From positions 1-34,062 of the forward strand of contig JACMPG010000073.1 in the NCBI GenBank assembly GCA_014377625.1: 34,062 bases of DNA, read 5' to 3'. Both the position numbers and the translations under genes were made by a program. Numbering within the stretch: the first letter of the stretch is position 1; every line of letters begins with the position of its first letter. Shown here one piece after another: positions 17,060-25,072 of the stretch. Source of the DNA: Spirosoma sp. (GTDB lineage Bacteria > Bacteroidota > Bacteroidia > Cytophagales > Spirosomataceae). Below the pieces are notes generated by a model. The model searched no databases and was not told the origin of the DNA. It worked only from the letters and a program-made list of their open reading frames with translations.

Positions 17060-18892
17060 ATGCAAACCTATTACCGATTACTGTCTTTTGCCCGACCGCT
17101 GGGTCGCTTTCTGACGCCCTTTGTGCTGACTTCGCTGGTGGCGTCGGTATTTGGCGTACTGAACTTTACGCTGCTCATTCCGCTGCTCAGCATTTTGTTC
17201 GATAAAGTCGATCCGGCCCAGATGCAGCGGTTTCTGAGTCAGCCCGCGCCCGCCCTGTCGGCGGGGCCGGTAGAGTTTTTCCGGTATTACTTCGCGCAGG
17301 TATTTCAGCAGTACGGCAAAGCGGGGGCGTTGCAGTTTGTGTGCGTGGTCATTGTCTTGTCGGTGTTGCTGAGCAATGTATTCAAATACCTCTCGGTGCG
17401 GCAACTGGAGTCGTTCAAGGCCCGGATGGTGGCCAGTCTGCGCGAAGCAGTATTTACAAAAGCACTCAATCTTCACCTCGGCTTCTTCTCCAACGAACGC
17501 AAAGGAAACCTCATCTCGCGCACCACTACCGACGTGCAGGAGGTTGAAAACTCCATTGCCAATACGCTCTCGGCGGCTTCTAAAGAGGTATTTCTGCTCA
17601 TCGGCTACATTATTGCGCTACTTAGCATTTCGGTCAAGCTGACGCTGTTTGCCATTGTGGTCATTCCAATTTCGGGCCTATTCATTGCCACACTCGTTCG
17701 GCGGATGAAGCGCGACGCGCAGGACGGGCAGCAGCGGCTGAGCAGTCTGGTTAGTTTACTGGACGAGACCTTTGGCGGTATGCGGGTGGTCAAGGGTTTT
17801 GTAGCCGAGGGGTTCATGCTCGAAAAATTCCGCGTTGAGAACGAAGGATACCGGCGGGCTATCCGCTCCCTGGCCAACCGGCGCGAACTGGCTTCACCGT
17901 TCTCGGAAGTGATGGGCGTGGCCGTAGTGGCGGGTATTCTGTTTTATGGGGGGTCGCTGGTGCTAAGCGGGCAGTCCGATTTGACGGCGGCTGAATTCAT
18001 TGCCTACATCGCCATTTTTTCGCAGGTGACGCGCCCGGCCAAAGACATCAGCAACGCCTTCAGCGGCTCGCAGCGGGGGCTGGCATCGGGGCAGCGGGTG
18101 CTGGAACTGATCGATACCGAGCCGCTGGTGCGGGATAAACCCAATGCCGTGACGCTCGGTGGCTTTCAGGACCGGATTTCGGTGCGTAACGTATCCTTTT
18201 TCTACCAGGCCGATACGCCTGTACTGCGCAACCTAAGCTTCGACCTGAAGAAAGGCAAAACCATTGCCCTCGTGGGGGCGTCTGGCGGGGGCAAATCGAC
18301 CATTGCTGATCTGATTCCGCGCTTTTACGACCCCACCGCGGGCGAAATCCTGATCGACGGCGTGGATTTACGCGACTGTACACTGGCATCGCTGCGGGGG
18401 CAGATGGGTATTGTAACTCAGGAGAGTATTCTGTTCAACGACACCATTTTCAATAACATCGCCTTTGGTACACCCGCGTCAGAAGCCGACGTGATAGAAG
18501 CCGCCCGCATTGCCAACGCCCACGACTTTATTATGGCCCAGCCGCAGGGCTACCAGACCGTCATTGGCGACCGGGGCGGCAAGCTCAGTGGCGGACAGCG
18601 GCAACGCATCAGCATTGCCCGCGCTATCCTGAAAAATCCGCCCATTCTGATTCTGGACGAAGCTACGTCGGCCCTGGATACCGAATCGGAAAAACTCGTA
18701 CAGGAAGCTCTGACACGACTCATGGCTAACCGCACTACCCTCGTAATTGCCCACCGGCTCAGCACCATCCAGCACGCCGACGAGATTCTGGTTGTTAATC
18801 AGGGGCGCATCGTAGAGCGTGGCCGGCACAACGAATTGCTCTTGCTGGATGAAGGGTTTTACCGAAAGCTCAGTACCATGCAAAGCGTGTAG
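17060..18892 (+). CDS. ABC transporter, permease-ATPase fusion (MsbA/lipid A exporter-like)
   Basis: TM domain plus Walker A (VGASGGGKSTIADLI), signature (LSGGQRQRISIARAIL), Walker B (ILILDEATSALD) and H-loop (VIAHRLST). Confidence 0.93.
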   Translation: MQTYYRLLSFARPLGRFLTPFVLTSLVASVFGVLNFTLLIPLLSILFDKVDPAQMQRFLSQPAPALSAGPVEFFRYYFAQVFQQYGKAGALQFVCVVIVLSVLLSNVFKYLSVRQLESFKARMVASLREAVFTKALNLHLGFFSNERKGNLISRTTTDVQEVENSIANTLSAASKEVFLLIGYIIALLSISVKLTLFAIVVIPISGLFIATLVRRMKRDAQDGQQRLSSLVSLLDETFGGMRVVKGFVAEGFMLEKFRVENEGYRRAIRSLANRRELASPFSEVMGVAVVAGILFYGGSLVLSGQSDLTAAEFIAYIAIFSQVTRPAKDISNAFSGSQRGLASGQRVLELIDTEPLVRDKPNAVTLGGFQDRISVRNVSFFYQADTPVLRNLSFDLKKGKTIALVGASGGGKSTIADLIPRFYDPTAGEILIDGVDLRDCTLASLRGQMGIVTQESILFNDTIFNNIAFGTPASEADVIEAARIANAHDFIMAQPQGYQTVIGDRGGKLSGGQRQRISIARAILKNPPILILDEATSALDTESEKLVQEALTRLMANRTTLVIAHRLSTIQHADEILVVNQGRIVERGRHNELLLLDEGFYRKLSTMQSV

Positions 18893-18937
18893 TAATAGCC
18901 GGCACCCATTTTCTCTAACGCAAACAGGTTTATTAGC

Positions 18938-18978
18938 CAACAAAAAAGGTTGCCCGCAATGAGCAACCTTTTTTGTTG
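18938..18978. terminator. Bidirectional intrinsic terminator between convergent genes
   Basis: Perfect 16-bp stem caacaaaaaaggttgc (18938-18953) / gcaaccttttttgttg (18963-18978) with a 9-nt loop. A/T runs on each side. Confidence 0.9.
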
Positions 18979-18992
18979 AGTGGGTTCAGCGA

Positions 18993-19685
18993 TTATTCAG
19001 TCATACCTTTCACTTTGGCCATCTCCTCCTTTATTTTCCCGGAAAACTGTTCGGCGTATGCCTTAAGACTGGTGCTCCGACCGTATTGCAGGTACGTTGT
19101 TGTCAGATCCAGGGCAGCCTTACGCTGATCGACCAGCAGCATTTTGAAATTTTTGTCGATATCACTACCCAGTGAATCACCCGTGCTGGCCTGTTGAAGC
19201 TGCGTGTTCATGGCGTCGATATTCTTCTTTTGCTGCTGCATAAACGCCTGGTTTGGGCGTGATGGTTTGAGCTGGCGCAGAATATCGTTAATGGTCGATT
19301 CTTCGGCTTTTGCCGTTGTCAGCATAGTTTGCGCCATCTGCTTCAGCAGGGAGTCTTTACCATTCTGCACTTCTTTGGTCAGAAAATTCTGGATCCCTTC
19401 GTTATATACCTTAGCCTGAAATGCGTAATCGAAGTCGGCGTCGCCGGTGGACTGCAACCGCTGTATTTTCAAAACCATAGCCTGTAACGGCTCCAACAAC
19501 ACAGTTTTCGATGTGTCAGATTCGGCAACGGCACGGGCGGCACCGGTACCCATGACAGGTTTGGAACCGGTAGTCGTACTCATCATAGGCTTTGATTGCG
19601 CGCAGGCAGCCATGATACCGACTGTCAGGACGCTGGCGGCCATTAAAACGGTACGGTGCAGGAGTGTTGTGTGTATATACGTCAT
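18993..19685 (-). CDS. Putative lipoprotein, alpha-helical, DUF4142-like
   Basis: N-terminal signal with IMAACAQS lipobox-like sequence and a helical, Q/K-rich body. Family assignment is tentative. Confidence 0.6.
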   Translation of the reverse strand: MTYIHTTLLHRTVLMAASVLTVGIMAACAQSKPMMSTTTGSKPVMGTGAARAVAESDTSKTVLLEPLQAMVLKIQRLQSTGDADFDYAFQAKVYNEGIQNFLTKEVQNGKDSLLKQMAQTMLTTAKAEESTINDILRQLKPSRPNQAFMQQQKKNIDAMNTQLQQASTGDSLGSDIDKNFKMLLVDQRKAALDLTTTYLQYGRSTSLKAYAEQFSGKIKEEMAKVKGMTE

Positions 19686-19744
19686 GGGTGTAAAGCGATT
19701 TGGTTTGTTGTTTATCAGACTAAACCTCAGCGAAATAGTTTAAC

Positions 19745-21052
19745 TCACAACCGGATTATCTCGGCTCCGATGGCGTTCAGGCGGGTGTCGATGTACTGAT
19801 AACCCCGGTCAATCTGCTCGATATTGTCAATGATACTCGTCCCCTTCGCCGACATAGCCGCAATGAGCAACGCCACCCCCGCCCGAATATCCGGCGACGA
19901 CATCCGAATGCCTTTGAGCGGAATTTGTCGGTTCAGGCCCACCACCGTAGCGCGGTGCGGGTCGCACAGGATAATCTGCGCCCCCATATCGATGAGTTTA
20001 TCAACAAAAAACAACCGGCTCTCGAACATTTTCTGGTGAATGAGCAGCGTCCCCTGCGCCTGTACCGCCGTAACCAGTACAATACTGAGCAAATCGGGGG
20101 TGAAGCCGGGCCAGGGCGCGTCGGCAATGGTCATCATGCCGCCATCCAGAAAGCTTTCGATCTGGTAACGCTCCTGCGCCGGAATGAAAATATCATCGCC
20201 CCGAAACTCCATCTGAATACCCAGCCGTTTAAACTGATCGGGGATAACGCCCAACTGCGGAATCTGGCAGTTTTTGATTGTAATCTCTGACTGCGTCATG
20301 GCAGCCATGCCAATGAACGAGCCAATCTCGATCATGTCGGGCAGCATCGTGTGTTCGGTACCGCTCAGTTCCGATACGCCCTCGACCGTAAGCAGGTTGG
20401 AACCGATACCGCTGATTTTAGCACCCATCCGGTTCAGCATCTTGCTAAGTTGCTGCAAATACGGTTCGCAGGCGGCATTGTAAATCGTGGTCGTGCCTTC
20501 GGCCATGACAGCGGCCATCAGCACATTGGCCGTTCCCGTTACGGAGGCTTCGTCCAGCAGCATGTACGCCCCGCGCAGGTTGCTGGCATCAACCTGGTAA
20601 TAGCCTCCGTCGTTGGCATCGTAGTTGAACTGCGCACCCAGTTTCTCGAAACCCAGAAAGTGCGTGTCCAGTCGCCGACGGCCAATTTTGTCGCCACCGG
20701 GGCGCGGGATGCGGCCTTTTTTGAAGCGGGCCAGCATCGGTCCGAGCAGCATAACCGAACCACGCAGAGCAGCCGCTTTGCGCTTGTACGCGTCGGTTTC
20801 GAGGTAGTCGAGATTTACGTCACTGGCCTGGAATCGGTACGAGCCTTCGCCAACTTTCGTAACCCACACGCCCAGATCGCCCAGCAGGTCGATGAGCTGA
20901 TTTACGTCGCGGATACCCGGAATGTTATGAATTGTGACGGGTTCTTTGGTGAGCAGCACCGCGCACAAAATTTGCAGGGCCTCGTTTTTGGCACCCTGCG
21001 GAATAAGTTCACCCTTGAGGGATCGCCCCCCCGTAATTTGAAAAGAAGCCAT
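19745..21052 (-). CDS. murA: UDP-N-acetylglucosamine 1-carboxyvinyltransferase
   Basis: 435 aa EPSP-synthase fold with LKGELIPQGAKNEALQILCAVLLT, RGSVMLLGPMLARF and PDIRAGVALLIAAMSAKGTSIIDNIEQIDRGY. Confidence 0.95.
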   Translation of the reverse strand: MASFQITGGRSLKGELIPQGAKNEALQILCAVLLTKEPVTIHNIPGIRDVNQLIDLLGDLGVWVTKVGEGSYRFQASDVNLDYLETDAYKRKAAALRGSVMLLGPMLARFKKGRIPRPGGDKIGRRRLDTHFLGFEKLGAQFNYDANDGGYYQVDASNLRGAYMLLDEASVTGTANVLMAAVMAEGTTTIYNAACEPYLQQLSKMLNRMGAKISGIGSNLLTVEGVSELSGTEHTMLPDMIEIGSFIGMAAMTQSEITIKNCQIPQLGVIPDQFKRLGIQMEFRGDDIFIPAQERYQIESFLDGGMMTIADAPWPGFTPDLLSIVLVTAVQAQGTLLIHQKMFESRLFFVDKLIDMGAQIILCDPHRATVVGLNRQIPLKGIRMSSPDIRAGVALLIAAMSAKGTSIIDNIEQIDRGYQYIDTRLNAIGAEIIRL

Positions 21053-21072
21053 TCTTTTGAGTTATGGATTGT

Positions 21073-21138
21073 GAGTTATGAATTATAAGTTCAATCACCA
21101 GCCAGCCACCCAAGAATGGCCGTCATAATTCATAACTC
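21073..21138. repeat. AT-rich intergenic inverted repeat
   Basis: gagttatgaattat (21073-21086) / ataattcataactc (21125-21138): perfect 14-bp arms between the DUF4290 gene and murA. Confidence 0.8.
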
Positions 21139-21157
21139 ATAATTCATGACTAAAAGA

Positions 21158-21928
21158 TTACCGTCTCCGGCGGGGGGCGTTGTTATTACGGTTATTGCCC
21201 TGATTACCGTCACGATTGCCGTTACCGGACGGACGACCACCACTGTTACGGCCCTGATTCCGGTTGTTGTTGCCACGCTGTGTGTTGCCCTCACGGGGGG
21301 TACGGTTGTTGCGCAGGTTCAGGGTGCTTACGTTGGTGATGCGCTGCGGCTGCACGGTGTCGCCGGTACGTTCGCGGGGGGTGGACTCGACCAGCCCCTC
21401 GGCCCGGATGAGCTTGATGTCCTCGATCAATTTACCGTTCGAGATCTCAACGATGCTTTCGTAAATCGTCTCATCCTCCACGGCTTCTTTGTTCCATATC
21501 TTGTAAAAATCCCGCATCTGCCGCACCAGGTACGACACAAACGCCCGCCGTTCGTCGCCCACTTCGAGGGCGGCTGCCTTAGCAATCAGCAGGTTGATGT
21601 TCTGGCCGAAGTGCTTGAATTTCAAGCGGTGCGTATTGTAGGGAACGGTCTTGGGCTTTTTACCCAGCGACTCTTCGGACGGGGGCGGGTACGGGCTGTC
21701 GACGTGGAGCTGGAAGCCGGACATGATGTACAGGTCATCCCACAGTTTATTGTAGTAGTCCTGCCCGTCTTTCATATTGGGATGAATTTGCCGCATCAGT
21801 TCAATCAGGATATGGGCGTAGCGGGTTCGCTTTTCGCCTTCCTCGATGTTGACGATGTTGTCGACTAATTTCTGGATACTGCTTCCGTATTCTTTCAAGA
21901 GACGTGTCGGATTGTGATAGTAGAGCAA
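21158..21928 (-). CDS. DUF4290 family protein with Arg/Gly/Asn-rich C-terminal tail
   Basis: YHNPTRLLKEYGSSIQKLVDNIVNIEEGEKRTRYAHILIELMRQIHP is typical of this Bacteroidota family, and it sits next to murA. Start codon uncertain (TTG at 21928). Confidence 0.8.
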   Translation of the reverse strand: MLYYHNPTRLLKEYGSSIQKLVDNIVNIEEGEKRTRYAHILIELMRQIHPNMKDGQDYYNKLWDDLYIMSGFQLHVDSPYPPPSEESLGKKPKTVPYNTHRLKFKHFGQNINLLIAKAAALEVGDERRAFVSYLVRQMRDFYKIWNKEAVEDETIYESIVEISNGKLIEDIKLIRAEGLVESTPRERTGDTVQPQRITNVSTLNLRNNRTPREGNTQRGNNNRNQGRNSGGRPSGNGNRDGNQGNNRNNNAPRRRR

Positions 21929-22139
21929 AAGTACGAAAAACAGTTGGCACTTGTCAGCCGCTACAGCACCGCACTTAAGTCCATAAAAACAGAATTTACA
22001 AGCGGTTTGTAAACGAACATAGTGAACGGTTAGCGTTTCTGACCCACAGCCCTTAATTTTGTACTTTCCAAGGAATTCACCCCAGTTAGCGTACCTCCAG
22101 AAAACTGATTACTGCTAACTGATAACTGGTAACTATAAA

Positions 22140-23450
22140 ATGCAAACGTCAACCTACGTTCCGTACAAGGTTAAAGACATCGCCCTGGCCGACTGGGGCC
22201 GGAAGGAAATTAAACTGGCCGAAGCCGAAATGCCCGGCCTGATGGCTCTTCGCGAAGAATTTGGCCCGTCGCAGCCGCTCAAGGGTGCTCGCGTTGCGGG
22301 TTGCCTGCACATGACCATTCAGACCGCCGTACTCATCGAAACCCTCGTTGAACTGGGTGCCGACGTTACGTGGTCGTCATGTAACATTTTCTCGACGCAG
22401 GATCATGCCGCTGCTGCCATTGCTGCCGCCGGCATTCCGGTATATGCCTGGAAAGGGATGACCGAAGAGGAATTCAACTGGTGCATCGAGCAAACGTTGT
22501 TCTTCGGCGAAGACCGCCAGCCGCTCAACATGATTCTGGACGATGGTGGCGATCTGACGAACATGGTGTTTGACGAATATCCCGAACTGATTCAGCACAT
22601 CAAAGGCTTGTCGGAAGAGACCACGACGGGTGTTCACCGGCTGTATGAGCGCATGAAAAACGGTACGCTCCATCTGCCCGCCATCAACGTAAACGACTCG
22701 GTAACGAAGTCGAAATTCGACAACAAATACGGTTGCCGTGAGTCGCTGGTGGATGCCATCCGTCGCGCGACGGATTTGATGATGGCCGGTAAAGTGGCCG
22801 TTGTAGCCGGTTATGGCGACGTAGGCAAAGGCTCAGCCGAGTCACTGCGGGGTGTGGGCGTTCGGGTACTGGTCACGGAAATTGATCCGATCTGCGCACT
22901 CCAGGCCGCTATGGATGGCTATGAGGTATTACCGATGGACGAGGCCGCTCTCCGTGCCAACATCTTTGTAACGGCCACCGGCAACCTGAACATCATCAAA
23001 GAGCGGCACTTCCGCCTGATGAAAGACAAGGCAGTAGTCTGCAACATCGGCCACTTCGACAACGAAATTGACATGGCATGGCTGAACAAAGCGTACGGCA
23101 GCACCAAGAGTCAGATTAAGCCGCAGGTGGATATGTACGAGATCGACGGTAAGGAAATCATCGTGCTGGCCGAAGGTCGTCTGGTAAACCTCGGCTGCGC
23201 CATGGGCCACCCCTCGTTCGTGATGTCGTGCTCGTTTGCCAACCAGACGCTGGCGCAGCTCGAACTGTGGGCCAACTCAGACAAGTACGAGAACAAGGTA
23301 TATGTCTTGCCCAAGAAGCTTGACGAAAAAGTAGCCGCTATGCACTTGGCCCACGTAGGTGCCAAATTGGAACCCATCGAGCAGGAGCAGGCCGACTACA
23401 TTGGCGTATCAATGGACGGTCCGTTCAAATCGGAGATGTACCGGTATTAA
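22140..23450 (+). CDS. ahcY: Adenosylhomocysteinase
   Basis: 436 aa: [67 protein letters not shown]-terminal [13 protein letters not shown]. Confidence 0.97.
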   Translation: MQTSTYVPYKVKDIALADWGRKEIKLAEAEMPGLMALREEFGPSQPLKGARVAGCLHMTIQTAVLIETLVELGADVTWSSCNIFSTQDHAAAAIAAAGIPVYAWKGMTEEEFNWCIEQTLFFGEDRQPLNMILDDGGDLTNMVFDEYPELIQHIKGLSEETTTGVHRLYERMKNGTLHLPAINVNDSVTKSKFDNKYGCRESLVDAIRRATDLMMAGKVAVVAGYGDVGKGSAESLRGVGVRVLVTEIDPICALQAAMDGYEVLPMDEAALRANIFVTATGNLNIIKERHFRLMKDKAVVCNIGHFDNEIDMAWLNKAYGSTKSQIKPQVDMYEIDGKEIIVLAEGRLVNLGCAMGHPSFVMSCSFANQTLAQLELWANSDKYENKVYVLPKKLDEKVAAMHLAHVGAKLEPIEQEQADYIGVSMDGPFKSEMYRY

Positions 23451-23455
23451 AAACA

Positions 23456-23546
23456 TCTGAACCGGGATTTTAACAGGATTTATCTGATTTACAGGATAGA
23501 GAAATCTTGATTATTCTTTCTAATTCTGTCAAAACCCTGGTTCAGA
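23456..23546. repeat. Imperfect intergenic inverted repeat (tctgaacc...ggttcaga)
   Basis: Left arm tctgaaccgggattttaacaggatt. Reverse complement of right arm tctgaaccagggttttgacagaatt. Internal acaggatt/acaggata words. Confidence 0.8.
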
Positions 23547-23550
23547 CATG

Positions 23551-23586
23551 GCGCGGCTCTACCAAAATTGGGGCCGCGCTTTTTTT
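23551..23586 (+). terminator. Intrinsic terminator after ahcY
   Basis: gcgcggc (23551-23557) / gccgcgc (23573-23579) stem followed by a run of seven T. Confidence 0.85.
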
Positions 23587-24154
23587 ATGCAGCAAACAGG
23601 TTCGCTACGGTGAAACTGAACTCCGGCACAACCGGCGAGGCCGTAATGGTTTGTTGCCCTTTAAAAACCGTTGACTTATCGGGCGATGTGTAGGCGTAAA
23701 TCTTCTGACGCAGCGGAACGACGTACCAGACCAACTGCGCGCCCCCATCAAAGCAGTCCTGAATCTTGTCCAGCACATCCTGATGGCTTTCAGAGTCTGA
23801 CAGGATTTCAATAGCAAACAGCGTATTCACACGCTCACCGCGCCGGATGGCCTGCCGCTGTTCGGCGGTAAAATAGGTTAGATCAGGAATCCGCTTTCGC
23901 GTACCATCTACATACGAGTCCAGTTCGGGATACAACACGTGATCTTGCTGATAGGAAACCGTTTTTGTAAACCGCCGAGCCAGGAAGTCGGCCATGTCTA
24001 ATTCGTTTTGTTTCATGGATTTAGGAATGACCTGACCCCGGACAAACTCGAAATTACCGTCGTTGCCGGGCTGCTGCTGCCACTGCTCAAATTCATCGAC
24101 GGTCTGGAGGTTGGTGGGCAGGGCGCGTGTGGGGGTCGGGATTGCCGTTATCAT
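23585..24154 (-). CDS. Uma2 family (DUF820) restriction-endonuclease-like protein
   Basis: EFVRGQVIPKS, RKRIPDLTYFT and FAIEILSDSES give a PD-(D/E)XK-like arrangement typical of Uma2. Confidence 0.85.
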   Translation of the reverse strand: MITAIPTPTRALPTNLQTVDEFEQWQQQPGNDGNFEFVRGQVIPKSMKQNELDMADFLARRFTKTVSYQQDHVLYPELDSYVDGTRKRIPDLTYFTAEQRQAIRRGERVNTLFAIEILSDSESHQDVLDKIQDCFDGGAQLVWYVVPLRQKIYAYTSPDKSTVFKGQQTITASPVVPEFSFTVANLFAA

Positions 24155-24203
24155 AGTGGCTGGCTGAGTGATTACTCAAAGATAGGCAGAAACAGCGTAG
24201 GTT

Positions 24204-24968
24204 TTAAAACAACCCGAACCGCTCCATGAGCCGGTCTTTTTGCTGGCGGGCTACGGGAATACTCGTACCGTTGGTCATGAGCAGGTACGTGCCTTCGCCC
24301 TTCACGAGTTTCTGAATGTGGCTGAGGTTGACGATGTACTGCCGGTGAACGCGCACAAAATCGCCCGCTTCAAGCACCTCCTGCACGTCGCCCAGCGTTT
24401 TGGCCACCATATACACTTCACCGCCGGACAGGTGGAAACGGGTGTAGTTGCTGTCGGCTTCGCAATACACAATCTTGCTGGTTTCCACGAACACCATGCC
24501 GCTGGCGTGGGGCAGAGCCATTCGGCGGGCAATAGTGGTACGGGTTGGCCCTACATCGGTTTGTCCGGGGGCGTAGTATTGCCGCATGATGTCGAGTTGC
24601 TGCGGCTGGATTTGCGTGGCGGTTTCGGCCCGTTTCACAGCCGCAATCAAATCGACGGTATCAACGGGTTTGAGCAGGTAATCGAGGGCCGAAAACCGAA
24701 ATGCCCGCACGGCATACTGGTCGTAGGCCGTCACAAAAATCAATTGAAACGGAATGCTGCCCAGCCTTTCCAGCAACTGAAACCCGTTCATCTGCGGCAT
24801 TTCAATATCCAGAAAAACCAGAGCTGGATGCAGCGTCTGAATGGCATTCAGCCCGTCGAGGCTGCTGGTATGCTTCCCCACCACCTCCACCTGCGGGCAG
24901 TGCCGGTTGAGTTGCAGCGTCAGGAGTTTAACGTTATCGGGTTCGTCGTCGATGATAATGGTACGCAT
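24204..24968 (-). CDS. LytTR-family response regulator
   Basis: REC (IIIDDEPDNVKLLTLQL...LVFLDIEMPQMNGFQLLERL) and LytTR (KIVYCEADSNYTRFHLSGGEVYMVAKTLGDVQEVLEAGDFVRVHRQYIVNLSHIQKL). Confidence 0.95.
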   Translation of the reverse strand: MRTIIIDDEPDNVKLLTLQLNRHCPQVEVVGKHTSSLDGLNAIQTLHPALVFLDIEMPQMNGFQLLERLGSIPFQLIFVTAYDQYAVRAFRFSALDYLLKPVDTVDLIAAVKRAETATQIQPQQLDIMRQYYAPGQTDVGPTRTTIARRMALPHASGMVFVETSKIVYCEADSNYTRFHLSGGEVYMVAKTLGDVQEVLEAGDFVRVHRQYIVNLSHIQKLVKGEGTYLLMTNGTSIPVARQQKDRLMERFGLF

Positions 24969-24994
24969 AAGTCAATGAGCGAATCGGCGAATGA

Positions 24995-25055
24995 GTGAAT
25001 GAGTGAATAGTTACTGACACAGGTGTACTGATGCCGGAGGTATTCACTCATTCAC
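24995..25055. repeat. Intergenic inverted repeat built from gagtgaat words
   Basis: gtgaatgagtgaata (24995-25009) / tattcactcattcac (25041-25055): perfect 15-bp arms between a kinase gene and its LytTR gene. Confidence 0.8.
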
Positions 25056-25072
25056 AACTCACTCGTTCACAA

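Noticed and set aside
18938-18978. Possible small RNA or mobile palindrome
   Set aside because: Perfect stem with A/T runs between convergent genes is fully explained by a bidirectional terminator.
20351-21088. 245-aa plus-strand ORF opposite murA
   Set aside because: Antisense to a strongly supported murA and lacks protein-family motifs.
21146-21868. 240-aa plus-strand ORF opposite the DUF4290 gene
   Set aside because: V/T/G-rich start is the reverse reading of the N/R/G-rich tail; no independent support.
22000-22139. SAH/SAM riboswitch upstream of ahcY
   Set aside because: I could not identify a conserved riboswitch core by eye; a covariance-model search would be needed.
24240-24998. 252-aa plus-strand ORF opposite the LytTR regulator
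   Set aside because: Antisense to a clear REC-LytTR protein; no domain seen.
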